Part shown: positions 6,442 through 12,073 of the stretch, in pieces
How positions within the stretch are numbered: the stretch's first letter is position 1
Layout of the letters: every line of letters starts with the position of its first letter
From: CAZAPV01 sp964487195
GTDB lineage: Bacteria; Patescibacteriota; Patescibacteriia; SG8-24
DNA length: 12,367 nucleotides
NCBI GenBank assembly: GCA_964487195.1
Contig: CAZAPV010000027.1
Span: forward strand, 1-12,367
Direction of reading: 5' to 3'
Notes under the pieces: generated by a model
What the model was told of the DNA's origin: nothing
Database searches by the model: none
The model's input: only the letters and a program-made list of their open reading frames with translations
Position numbers and translations under genes: made by a program

Positions 6442-7005
6442 ATGTCCGCCAATAAAAAAATCACCGTCCATCTCGGCAAGAAGAACGTGAAGTTCGAGGT
6501 GGTGAAACACAAGAAGGTGTACACCGCGTACGATCTCGCGCAGACGCTCGGCACCGATCTCGACAAGATCGCGAAGACGCTGCTCGTCAAAGCGGAGATT
6601 CCGACGCTCAAGAAAAAGGAGAGCCGGTATTACGTCGTGGTGCTGCCGGCGTCGTACTACGTCGAGTTCGCGAAATTGAAAAAACTGCTGAAGGCGGCGA
6701 AGGTGCAGATGGCGCCGGAACACGTGATGAAAAAGCTCGGCATCGAGCCGGGCGCGCTGTCGCCGTTCGGCAGTCTGCGCGGCCTCGGCGTCGTCGTCGA
6801 CAAGACGCTGCTGAAAACGAAAGACGCGATCGTCGGCGCCGAGAGTTTCACGGAATCGCTCCGGATGAAGATGAAAGACATCCTGAAGGCGGAATCCGCG
6901 ACGGTCGGCACGATCGGCAAGAAGAACAAGATGAAGCTGCAGACCGGTCCGTCAAAAAGCAAAAAAGGAAAGAAGAAGTCGAAGAAGAGCGGAAAAAAGA
7001 AGTAG
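6442..7005 (+). CDS. YbaK/EbsC-family aminoacyl-tRNA deacylase-like protein with lysine-rich tail
   Basis: 187 residues. Residues 7-150 match the YbaK/ProX editing-domain fold that hydrolyses mischarged tRNA in trans: the YTAYDLAQTLGTDLDKIAKTLLVK block (27-50) with conserved Lys45, a YYVVVLPA strand (63-70), KLGIEPGALSPFGSL (98-112), and a VGAESFTESLRM strand (131-142) where the family usually has a GS...H-type motif. The last 28 residues (160-187) are a low-complexity tail with about half lysine, not typical for YbaK; it may bind tRNA or ribosomes by charge. It starts an operon with scpA (2-nt gap). No Shine-Dalgarno is evident; the leader may be very short. Substrate (Cys-tRNA-Pro, Ala-tRNA-Pro or other) is not predictable. 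Confidence 0.85.
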   Translation: MSANKKITVHLGKKNVKFEVVKHKKVYTAYDLAQTLGTDLDKIAKTLLVKAEIPTLKKKESRYYVVVLPASYYVEFAKLKKLLKAAKVQMAPEHVMKKLGIEPGALSPFGSLRGLGVVVDKTLLKTKDAIVGAESFTESLRMKMKDILKAESATVGTIGKKNKMKLQTGPSKSKKGKKKSKKSGKKK

Positions 7006-7007
7006 CC

Positions 7008-7715
7008 ATGCCGTACGAGGTCGCGCTCGAAAAATTCAAAGGGCCACTCGACCTCCTTTTGGAATTGATCGAAGGGGAGAAGCTCGACATTTCGGAGGTG
7101 TCGCTCGCCGCGGTGACCGACGGCTACCTGCGGCGGCTCGACGCGCGACATGACATCAATCCCGAAGAGCTCGCCGACTTCCTCGTCGTCGCCTCGAAGC
7201 TGCTGTTCATCAAATCGCGCGCGCTGCTGCCGTACCTCAATCTCGGGGAGCAGCCCGAAGGCGATCTCGAAACGCAGCTGAAGATTTACAAAGAATATCT
7301 CGACGCCTCGAAGTCGCTCGACGCGATGATCGGCAAGCGGCGATTCCTGTTCGTGCACGAGAAGCTTCCGCAGGTCGACATCGGTTTCGCGCCGCCGGAA
7401 AAATTGACGAAAACGCAGATGGCCGATCTGTTCCGGGCCGTGCTTGCGCGGCTCGAACCGCTCGTACACGTGCCGAAAGCGATCATCGAGAAGACCGTGT
7501 CGATCCACGAGAAAATCCGGCATCTTCAATCGCTGCTCGCGCGCGCCGCGAGCGTCAGCTTCCGTTCCGTGCTCGCGTCCGCCGAATCGAAGACCGAAAT
7601 CATCGTCAGTTTCCTCGCGCTACTCGAGCTGGTGAAACAGCGCACCGTGAGCGTTTCGCAGGGGAAACTTTTCGAGGACATCACGATCCGCCGCGAGGAA
7701 ACCGCGGCCGCATGA
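7008..7715 (+). CDS. scpA: Segregation and condensation protein A (kleisin)
   Basis: Kleisin subunit of the bacterial condensin, bridging the SMC heads with ScpB. 235 residues, normal length. The N-terminus YEVALEKFKGPLDLLLELIE (3-22) followed by KLDISEVSLAAVTDGYL is the ScpA signature, then ELADFLVVASKLLFIKSRALLP (55-76). The C-terminal winged-helix part contains the VSFLALLELVKQRTVSVSQ helix that contacts the SMC cap. It starts 2 nt after the ybaK-like stop and is followed by scpB after 1 nt, so the pair is translated in near-stoichiometric fashion. No smc gene is visible in the window. Confidence 0.95.
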   Translation: MPYEVALEKFKGPLDLLLELIEGEKLDISEVSLAAVTDGYLRRLDARHDINPEELADFLVVASKLLFIKSRALLPYLNLGEQPEGDLETQLKIYKEYLDASKSLDAMIGKRRFLFVHEKLPQVDIGFAPPEKLTKTQMADLFRAVLARLEPLVHVPKAIIEKTVSIHEKIRHLQSLLARAASVSFRSVLASAESKTEIIVSFLALLELVKQRTVSVSQGKLFEDITIRREETAAA

Positions 7716-7716
7716 T

Positions 7717-8265
7717 ATGGCGACTCTCCGCGCGAAAATTGAAAGCGTCCTGTTCGTCGCTGCGAGGCCGATGAATCTGAAACGGCTCGCCGACGCCTGC
7801 GGTGCTTCGAAAGAAGACGTCGCGGCCGCGATCGACGAGCTCGCGGCGGAATACAACAAGGACGGGAGCGGGGTCCGCGTTCTCCGAAACGGCACCGACG
7901 TGCAGATGGCGACCTCGCCCGAAACCGCGAAGATGGTGCAGGAGTTTTTGAAAGACGAAACGACCGGCGAACTGACCAAGCCGTCGCTCGAGACGCTGAC
8001 GATCATCGCGTACCGCGGCCCGATCACCAAAGCCGAACTGGAACAGATTCGCGGCGTGAACTGCAGTCTGATTTTGCGCAATCTTTTGATGCGCGGGCTC
8101 GTCGAAGCGCAGGGTGAACCGTACGATCCGCAGACGCCCTATCGCGTCACCATGGATTTCCTCCGTTTCCTCGGCATCGCCGGTGTCGAGGAGCTCCCGG
8201 AGTACGACAAACTCCGTTCGCACGAGAACGTCGCGCGCGTGCTCGAGATCGGGAAAAAACCGTAG
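7717..8265 (+). CDS. scpB: Segregation and condensation protein B
   Basis: Winged-helix partner of ScpA in the SMC-ScpAB condensin. 182 residues, typical. The N-terminal domain opens LRAKIESVLFVAARPMNLKRLADACG; the second winged helix contains the family signature KPSLETLTIIAYRGPITKAELEQIRGVNCSLILRNLLMRGLVE, followed by GEPYDPQTPYRVTMDFLRFLGI. The start ATG lies 1 nt after the scpA TGA, and the next gene follows after 2 nt. Confidence 0.96.
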   Translation: MATLRAKIESVLFVAARPMNLKRLADACGASKEDVAAAIDELAAEYNKDGSGVRVLRNGTDVQMATSPETAKMVQEFLKDETTGELTKPSLETLTIIAYRGPITKAELEQIRGVNCSLILRNLLMRGLVEAQGEPYDPQTPYRVTMDFLRFLGIAGVEELPEYDKLRSHENVARVLEIGKKP

Positions 8266-8267
8266 CT

Positions 8268-9200
8268 ATGTTTTCGCTGCTCGTCGCCCTCACGATGTAC
8301 TTGACGTTCGCGCGGGCGCAGACCGGCCTCGCGGTGCGCGACTACGCGCCGCGACATACCGCATCGCTCCCGCTCGCCGCGAGCGTTCGGAGCGCGTTCG
8401 TGCCGACGAAGAAGGACGAATCGCGGCTCGGCATCCAGACCACGGCGAAGGCGGCGACGGTGCTCGATTGGCGCACCGGCGCGACGCTGTACGAAAAGGA
8501 CGCCGACGAGCCGATGCCGATCGCGTCGATCACGAAGCTGCTCACCGCGCTCGTCGTGCTCGACCAGAAGCCGGATTGGGAGAAGGTGGTGGAAATCCGG
8601 TCCGGCGAAGAACCGTCCGGCGGGATCGCGTACCTCGTGCCCGGCGAACAGGTGACGGTCGCGGACCTTTTTAATTTGAGTTTGATCGCGTCATCGAACG
8701 GCGCCACGCTCGCGCTCGCGCGCTCGACCGGCCTCTCCGACGAGGACTTCGCGTCGAAGATGAACGCCATGGCCGAAAGAATCGGGATGACGCGCGCGCA
8801 CTTCGTCGAACCGACCGGACTCGATCCGCAGAACCGCGCCTCCGCGAGGAGCGTCGCGATGCTGATCCGCGCCGCGTTCTCGGACCGCGCCATCCAAGCG
8901 GTCGCGGCGAAGCGCGAATATCGTTTCACCGCGAAGACCGGCCTCGACCACGCGGTGCGCAGCACGGACGAACTGCTCGGCAGTTTCCTCGAAGCGGCGC
9001 CGTACGCGTTCCTCGGCGGCAAGACCGGTTTCATCCAGGAAGCGGGATATTGTTTCGGCGCCGCGGCGGAGAACGCCGACCATCATCGCGTCGTCGCCGT
9101 CGTGCTCGACGCGCCGTCCAAGGAAAATCGTTTCCGCGAAGTGAAGGCGCTCATCTACTGGGCGTTCGACGCGTTCCGCTGGCCCGGGACGAACGGCTGA
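8268..9200 (+). CDS. D-alanyl-D-alanine carboxypeptidase, peptidase S11 family
   Basis: Penicillin-binding serine peptidase that removes the terminal D-Ala of peptidoglycan stem peptides, acting outside the membrane. 310 residues. Residues 2-18 form a signal peptide or signal anchor. The three catalytic motifs are SITK (87-90, nucleophile Ser87 and Lys90), SSN (142-144) and KTG (252-254). Surrounding blocks fit S11 (PIASITKLLTALVVLD, PGEQVTVADLF, HFVEPTGLDPQNRASA, FLGGKTGFIQEAGYCF). No C-terminal amphipathic anchor of the PBP5 kind is seen; the protein ends soon after the catalytic domain, so the N-terminal segment would be the only anchor. It is fourth in the operon, 2 nt after scpB. Confidence 0.93.
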   Translation: MFSLLVALTMYLTFARAQTGLAVRDYAPRHTASLPLAASVRSAFVPTKKDESRLGIQTTAKAATVLDWRTGATLYEKDADEPMPIASITKLLTALVVLDQKPDWEKVVEIRSGEEPSGGIAYLVPGEQVTVADLFNLSLIASSNGATLALARSTGLSDEDFASKMNAMAERIGMTRAHFVEPTGLDPQNRASARSVAMLIRAAFSDRAIQAVAAKREYRFTAKTGLDHAVRSTDELLGSFLEAAPYAFLGGKTGFIQEAGYCFGAAAENADHHRVVAVVLDAPSKENRFREVKALIYWAFDAFRWPGTNG

Positions 9201-9204
9201 TCCA

Positions 9205-9669
9205 ATGACCGTCCCCGCCGAACTCACCGTCTTCATCATGGGCGCGCTCCCCGGGATCGAACGCGCCGCGATCCCGACCGCGCTCCTCGGTCTGCATCTG
9301 TCGCTCGGGCAGGCGCTGTTTTGGTCGCTCTTGGGCAACGTCGTCCCGGTTTTCGCCGTGTACGGACTTGGCGATCTCTGGATCCGGTTCACCGAACGCC
9401 GAAGAGGCCCGCTCCATCGGCTGACGGACAAGGTGTTCGGCATCACGCGCCACAAACTCCACGATCATTTTTCGCGGTACGGGCTGATCGCGCTCCCGGT
9501 GTTCGTCGCGCTCCCGCTCCCGGTCACCGGCCCGCTCTCCGGCGCGCTCGCCGCTTTCCTGTTCGGCGTCCCATTCAAGAAAGCGTTCCCGCTCATCTTC
9601 ATCGGCTGCGTCGTCGCGGCGCTCATCATCACCGTCGCGACGACCGGCGGCGTCGCCATTTTTTCGTGA
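9205..9669 (+). CDS. Small integral membrane protein, COG2426 / putative small multidrug export family
   Basis: A 154-residue hydrophobic protein with four or so membrane segments (about 4-22, 30-52, 90-125 probably as two, 128-150). The family-like patterns are ALPGIERAAIPTALLGL near the N-terminus and LPLPVTGPLSGALAAFLFGVPFKKAF (99-124). These match the family annotated as small multi-drug export protein (Pfam PF06695), a name resting on weak functional evidence. It begins 4 nt after the carboxypeptidase stop and is the last gene of the operon. No hairpin terminator is obvious before the tRNA promoter 8 nt downstream. Confidence 0.8.
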   Translation: MTVPAELTVFIMGALPGIERAAIPTALLGLHLSLGQALFWSLLGNVVPVFAVYGLGDLWIRFTERRRGPLHRLTDKVFGITRHKLHDHFSRYGLIALPVFVALPLPVTGPLSGALAAFLFGVPFKKAFPLIFIGCVVAALIITVATTGGVAIFS

Positions 9670-9676
9670 GCCACCG

Positions 9677-9705
9677 TTGACATTTCTCCCGCTTTGCGGT
9701 ATGCT
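9677..9705 (+). promoter_or_regulatory. Promoter for the initiator tRNA
   Basis: TTGACA (9677-9682), 17-nt spacer, TATGCT (9700-9705). Predicted start 9711-9713, at or within 2 nt of the mature tRNA 5' end. Confidence 0.88.
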
Positions 9706-9712
9706 CCCGCAC

Positions 9713-9787
9713 AGCGGGGTGGAGAAGTGGCATCTCGCGAGGCCCATAACCTCGAGACCCCGGGTTCGAATCCCGGCCCCGCAACCA
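9713..9787 (+). tRNA. Initiator tRNA-Met (CAU), atypical
   Basis: A complete 75-nt cloverleaf with encoded CCA (9785-9787). Acceptor pairs 2-71 to 7-66 are all GC; position 1 (A9713) faces A72, an unpaired end as required of bacterial initiators, though C1xA72 is the usual form. The D stem is GAGA/TCTC with A11-U24, an initiator hallmark. The anticodon loop is CCCATAA with CAU at 9745-9747. Two departures: position 33 is C (9744) instead of the near-universal U, and the three GC pairs expected at 29-31/39-41 are A-U, G-C, G-C. The T arm is CCGGG-TTCGAAT-CCCGG. Initiator identity is strongly supported by the 1x72 mismatch and A11-U24; elongator Met or lysidine-Ile tRNAs would have a paired 1-72. 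Confidence 0.94.
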
Positions 9788-9818
9788 AAAACCCCTCACC
9801 GCACGGTGGGGGATTTTT
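9787..9818. terminator. Bidirectional terminator shared by initiator tRNA and hom
   Basis: The stem pairs 9793-9800 with 9805-9812 (one U-G pair), loop GCAC, flanked by A-run 9787-9791 and T-run 9814-9818, so it can work for both strands. It starts a few nt after the tRNA CCA. On the - strand it overlaps the last codons and stop of hom. Confidence 0.88.
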
Positions 9819-10665
9819 GTTTGTCGATCAAATCTTGATAATCCTTGAACATTCTTTCCGCTGTCGGGGCGGCGCCGGCGCCCGGGCCCTCGACGATTTT
9901 TTCGTTATTGATGTACAGGACGTTGTTCGCGCCGGCCGGGAACCACGCGGTGTCGTCCAGTTCCAGGAATCCGGCCCGGATGCCCTGCCGTGTTAAAACC
10001 ACGGCGCATTGCGCGTTCTTTTTGAACGGCTGTATTCGTATATCCACCGGACGGATCGTCTTTTCGTAGAGATGCGAATGATTCGCCAGGATCGCCGTTT
10101 TATAGAGTACGTCCTGCAATTCGAGCGCGATCAGTTCGTCGAAGCCGGAAGCGCCGGGTTCCGCGAATCCGGCGGCGACAGCCTCGGCGCAGACTTCATT
10201 TTTATTATCGCCCCGCGCCAATTTTTCGATTACATAATTCAGCGTCCCATTCACCACCGCCCGTATTTCAACGATCTCGCTTTTGAAATCCGCGATCGCG
10301 TTCAAGATGCCGGCGTTTCCGCCGACCGTCGCGGAATATCCTGTCTTTCCTTCATGGCGCTTGATGAATTCCCAATGATTCGCGAGGTACGCTTTTTCGC
10401 ACGTGATGACGAGGCATTTTTTGTCGAGCCCGGCGGCATAATACGGCGCGACCTCGTCGCCGTTTCCCCGGCTCGGCATCGCGATGAACACCGCGGATTG
10501 TTCGTCCACGTACGCAGGGAAATTTTTTCGCTCATCCATTTTCAAATCGCCGGCACCATAGATGCCCGTGCTCCGCACGATGAAGTTCGTCGAGATTCCG
10601 CGCTCGCCAAGCACGCGTCGCAGCTCCTTTCCGACATTGCCGTATCCGACGAGTATTATTTTCAT
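9796..10665 (-). CDS. hom: Homoserine dehydrogenase, short form without ACT domain
   Basis: NAD(P)-dependent reduction of aspartate semialdehyde to homoserine. 289 residues. N-terminal Rossmann motif GYGNVG (7-12); CEKAYL (89-94) at the site of the family's conserved Lys; YSATVGGNAGI (110-120); NGTLNYV (139-145); E169 in GFAEPGASGFD; D185 and K189 (DVLYK), the catalytic Asp/Lys pair; and GPGAGAAPTAERMFKD (260-275), the C-terminal cofactor loop. It is shorter than usual and ends right after the catalytic domain. No aspartokinase, asd or threonine genes lie nearby, so pathway context is missing. The ATG at 10665 is only 6 nt after the tRNA-Leu CCA; the longer in-frame reading through the tRNA is an artefact. 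It is probably expressed from the rlmH promoter through the tRNA. Confidence 0.85.
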   Translation of the reverse strand: MKIILVGYGNVGKELRRVLGERGISTNFIVRSTGIYGAGDLKMDERKNFPAYVDEQSAVFIAMPSRGNGDEVAPYYAAGLDKKCLVITCEKAYLANHWEFIKRHEGKTGYSATVGGNAGILNAIADFKSEIVEIRAVVNGTLNYVIEKLARGDNKNEVCAEAVAAGFAEPGASGFDELIALELQDVLYKTAILANHSHLYEKTIRPVDIRIQPFKKNAQCAVVLTRQGIRAGFLELDDTAWFPAGANNVLYINNEKIVEGPGAGAAPTAERMFKDYQDLIDKQKSPTVR

Positions 10666-10671
10666 TTTCGT

Positions 10672-10757
10672 TGGTGCGGGCGGGAGGAATTGAACCTCCA
10701 CGGGATTGCTCCCACCAGCTTCTAAGGCTGGCGCGTCTGCCGTTTCGCCACGCCCGC
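10672..10757 (-). tRNA. tRNA-Leu (UAG)
   Basis: An 86-nt class II tRNA on the - strand. Acceptor GCGGGCG/CGCCCGC is fully paired, discriminator A, CCA encoded (plus-strand TGG 10672-10674). Anticodon stem CCAGC/GCTGG, loop CTTAGAA with normal U33 and anticodon UAG (plus-strand 10722-10724), reading CUN codons. A long variable arm, as expected for Leu, and a GTTCAAT T-loop. It lies 24 nt after the rlmH stop and 6 nt before the hom start on the same strand, so it is embedded in a protein-coding transcript. Confidence 0.95.
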
Positions 10758-10781
10758 ATGAGGCCACTCTAACACGTCCCG

Positions 10782-11252
10782 TCAATAATGGTACGTTTTT
10801 CCGGCGAGGATCGTCGTCGCGCGGTACAGCTGTTCGAGCAGGATGATCCGCGCCATTTCATGGGTGAACGTCATTGCCGAGATGGAGATTTTTTTGTCCG
10901 CGGCCGCGAGGAACGCCGGGTCCAGTCCGGCCGCGCCGCCGATCACGAACGCGACCTCCCGTCCGGCGTCCGCTTCGGCGCCGACCAGTTTAGCGAACGC
11001 TTCGGACGATAGCACCCCGCCGGTCCGTTCGAGCATAATCACCGTCGCTCCCTTCGGAAGCCGGCGCTCCAACCGTTCGGCCTCGGTTCGCATCGCTTGC
11101 GCCGGCGTCACGGAGCCGCCGAACGGTTCCGCGGCGACTTCGATCACCTCGATTTTCGCGAACGGCCGGAGCCGGCGCGCGTACTCTTCCTGCGCTTCCC
11201 GCCAGCGAGATTCCTTCAATTTTCCGACCGCGATCACGGTAACGTTCAGCAT
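10782..11252 (-). CDS. rlmH: 23S rRNA (pseudouridine1915-N3)-methyltransferase RlmH
   Basis: A SPOUT-fold methyltransferase that uses SAM to methylate pseudouridine 1915 in 23S helix 69, on assembled 70S ribosomes. 156 residues, exactly the family size. N-terminal MLNVTVIAVGKLKESRWREAQEEYARRL is typical; the SAM-binding knot is FVIGGAAGLD (102-111) and MTFTHEMARIILLEQLYRA (127-145); the C-terminus ends GKTYHY, a variant of the conserved YHR/YHH tail. The start ATG lies about 12 nt after a -10-like TACACT, giving a very short leader. tRNA-Leu and hom follow on the same strand. Confidence 0.96.
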   Translation of the reverse strand: MLNVTVIAVGKLKESRWREAQEEYARRLRPFAKIEVIEVAAEPFGGSVTPAQAMRTEAERLERRLPKGATVIMLERTGGVLSSEAFAKLVGAEADAGREVAFVIGGAAGLDPAFLAAADKKISISAMTFTHEMARIILLEQLYRATTILAGKTYHY

Positions 11253-11264
11253 ACTCGTTCATCC

Positions 11265-11294
11265 AGTGTACCGTCCCGCGTCGTTTGACCGCAA
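11265..11294 (-). promoter_or_regulatory. Promoter for rlmH-tRNA-Leu-hom
   Basis: On the - strand, TTGCGG (plus 11289-11294) and TACACT (plus 11265-11270) are 18 nt apart. The predicted start is about 5-8 nt before the rlmH ATG. The same GTACACT box precedes map. Confidence 0.6.
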
Positions 11295-11319
11295 CCGAAT
11301 TTTTACTACTTCGTATTGA

Positions 11320-11350
11320 AAAAGCCCCATCCGTAAAAGGATGGGGTTTT
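11320..11350 (-). terminator. Intrinsic terminator after the 146-aa hypothetical gene
   Basis: CCCCATCC (11325-11332) pairs with GGATGGGG (11339-11346), with A-run 11319-11323 (a T5 tail on the - strand) and TTTT on the other side. On the - strand it lies 7 nt after the stop of the hypothetical gene and before the rlmH promoter. Symmetric, so it can act in both directions. Confidence 0.9.
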
Positions 11351-11353
11351 GTT

Positions 11354-11794
11354 TTACGACGGGCCGTAGCCCATCAGCTGGCGTTTGATGCTCCGCAGCT
11401 CGCGCAGCGTTTTTTCTCGATTCGCGAGATCCGTCGTGCCATCGCGTTCCAGATGCGGGATCATCTCGTTGATCAGCGCGATCATGTCTTTGTTGTCGTA
11501 CCGGGCCGGCAGACGGTTCAGCGCCATCTGCATGTACGGTTCCACGCCGCGCAGCGGACGCATGATGTCGAGCGCCCTGCGGAAGCGTTCAGCGGTGTCT
11601 TTGCGGTTGACCTGCTGCCGGTTCGCGAACCGCGCGCACAGATCGTGGCGCAGCCGTCCATGCGCGTCGCGGCCGCCATCCGTTGCGCGGACCCGCCGGT
11701 CGCAGCAGAAGCAGACGCCGATCGCCCGGTCGGAGTCGTCGATCATGAACGGCGCAATCTTTCGAACGATTTCACGCAGTCTCGGAAATTCCAT
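11354..11794 (-). CDS. Hypothetical protein with a Cys/His cluster
   Basis: A 146-residue soluble, basic protein; I do not recognise the family. Residues 24-53 hold C28, C30, C31, H45, H50 and C53 (GVCFCCDRRVR... and LRHDLCARF), which could form one small zinc site. Residues 64-146 look helical and charged (RKDTAERFRRALDIM, DNKDMIALINEMIPHLERD, REKTLRELRSIKRQL). It is likely real: ATG with AAGGA 7 nt upstream (plus 11802-11806), a consensus-like promoter, and a terminator right after the stop. It is monocistronic and divergent from the 23S rRNA gene, so a ribosome-related or growth-linked role is conceivable but unproven. No membrane segment or signal peptide. Confidence 0.7.
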   Translation of the reverse strand: MEFPRLREIVRKIAPFMIDDSDRAIGVCFCCDRRVRATDGGRDAHGRLRHDLCARFANRQQVNRKDTAERFRRALDIMRPLRGVEPYMQMALNRLPARYDNKDMIALINEMIPHLERDGTTDLANREKTLRELRSIKRQLMGYGPS

Positions 11795-11833
11795 CGCGGC
11801 TTCCTTCCGTTGTCGTTTCGTTGTGGTTGGAGG

Positions 11834-11843
11834 TGAAAGAGCA
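11834..11843 (-). promoter_or_regulatory. boxA-like element in the hypothetical gene's leader
   Basis: On the - strand the sequence reads TGCTCTTTCA, close to the boxA antitermination element TGCTCTTTAACA. It lies just after the predicted transcript start. It could be chance; no boxB is evident. Confidence 0.3.
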
Positions 11844-11846
11844 GAC

Positions 11847-11861
11847 CTGGTAGCCTACCAG
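11847..11861. repeat. 15-bp palindrome over the reverse -10 box
   Basis: CTGGTAG-C-CTACCAG, 7-bp perfect arms around one central base. It covers the - strand -10 hexamer, so it is placed like an operator. Confidence 0.7.
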
Positions 11862-11880
11862 AAAATCGCCCGATTGTCAA
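11852..11880 (-). promoter_or_regulatory. Promoter for the 146-aa hypothetical gene
   Basis: - strand TTGACA (plus 11875-11880), 17-nt spacer, TAGGCT (plus 11852-11857). Predicted start near 11845, leader about 50 nt. Confidence 0.75.
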
Positions 11881-11914
11881 GGGTCGATTAAGGCCAGAGA
11901 TGGCACCCTTGACA
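11875..11914. repeat. Inverted repeat containing both divergent -35 boxes
   Basis: TGTCAAGGGT (11875-11884) and ACCCTTGACA (11905-11914) are perfect 10-bp inverted arms with a 20-nt centre. Each arm contains the TTGACA of one divergent promoter plus a further shared ACCC. Confidence 0.8.
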
Positions 11915-11937
11915 CCATTTTTGTGGTAGGGCACAAT
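11909..11937 (+). promoter_or_regulatory. Distal forward promoter P1 upstream of 23S rRNA
   Basis: TTGACA (11909-11914), 17-nt spacer, CACAAT (11932-11937). Predicted start about 11944. It would transcribe through the region that ends at the terminator at 12074-12097. Confidence 0.65.
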
Positions 11938-11957
11938 GGACAGGTCCTGAAACAGCC

Positions 11958-11966
11958 TTATCCACA
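11958..11966 (+). promoter_or_regulatory. Perfect DnaA-box 9-mer
   Basis: TTATCCACA, identical to the strongest E. coli DnaA box, about 15 nt after the predicted P1 start. I saw no second copy nearby, so this is not evidence of an origin. Confidence 0.45.
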
Positions 11967-12041
11967 CCCCTGCCGGCGAGGCCGCTAATTCGTAAACAAT
12001 GGTTCTATGATGACACGGAACACGCTTAACGCATCGAGCGG

Positions 12042-12070
12042 TTGACGCCTTTCGTGCTTTGGAGTACGAT
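12042..12070 (+). promoter_or_regulatory. Proximal forward promoter P2 for 23S rRNA
   Basis: TTGACG (12042-12047), 17-nt spacer, TACGAT (12065-12070). The predicted start of about 12077 falls inside the left arm of the following terminator hairpin, so P2 transcripts would not form the full stem. The leader to the 23S 5' end is about 175 nt. Confidence 0.8.
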
Positions 12071-12073
12071 GCG

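Noticed and set aside
9465..9788. - strand frame encoding GFEPGVSRL-like peptide near the initiator tRNA
   Set aside because: A well-known artefact of translating the reverse complement of a tRNA gene.
10666..10785. N-terminal 40-residue extension of hom
   Set aside because: These codons are the tRNA-Leu gene read in frame; the real start is the ATG at 10665 just before the Rossmann motif.
11920..11970. Possible replication origin near the DnaA box
   Set aside because: Only one DnaA box, no AT-rich unwinding element and no dnaA, dnaN or rpmH nearby.
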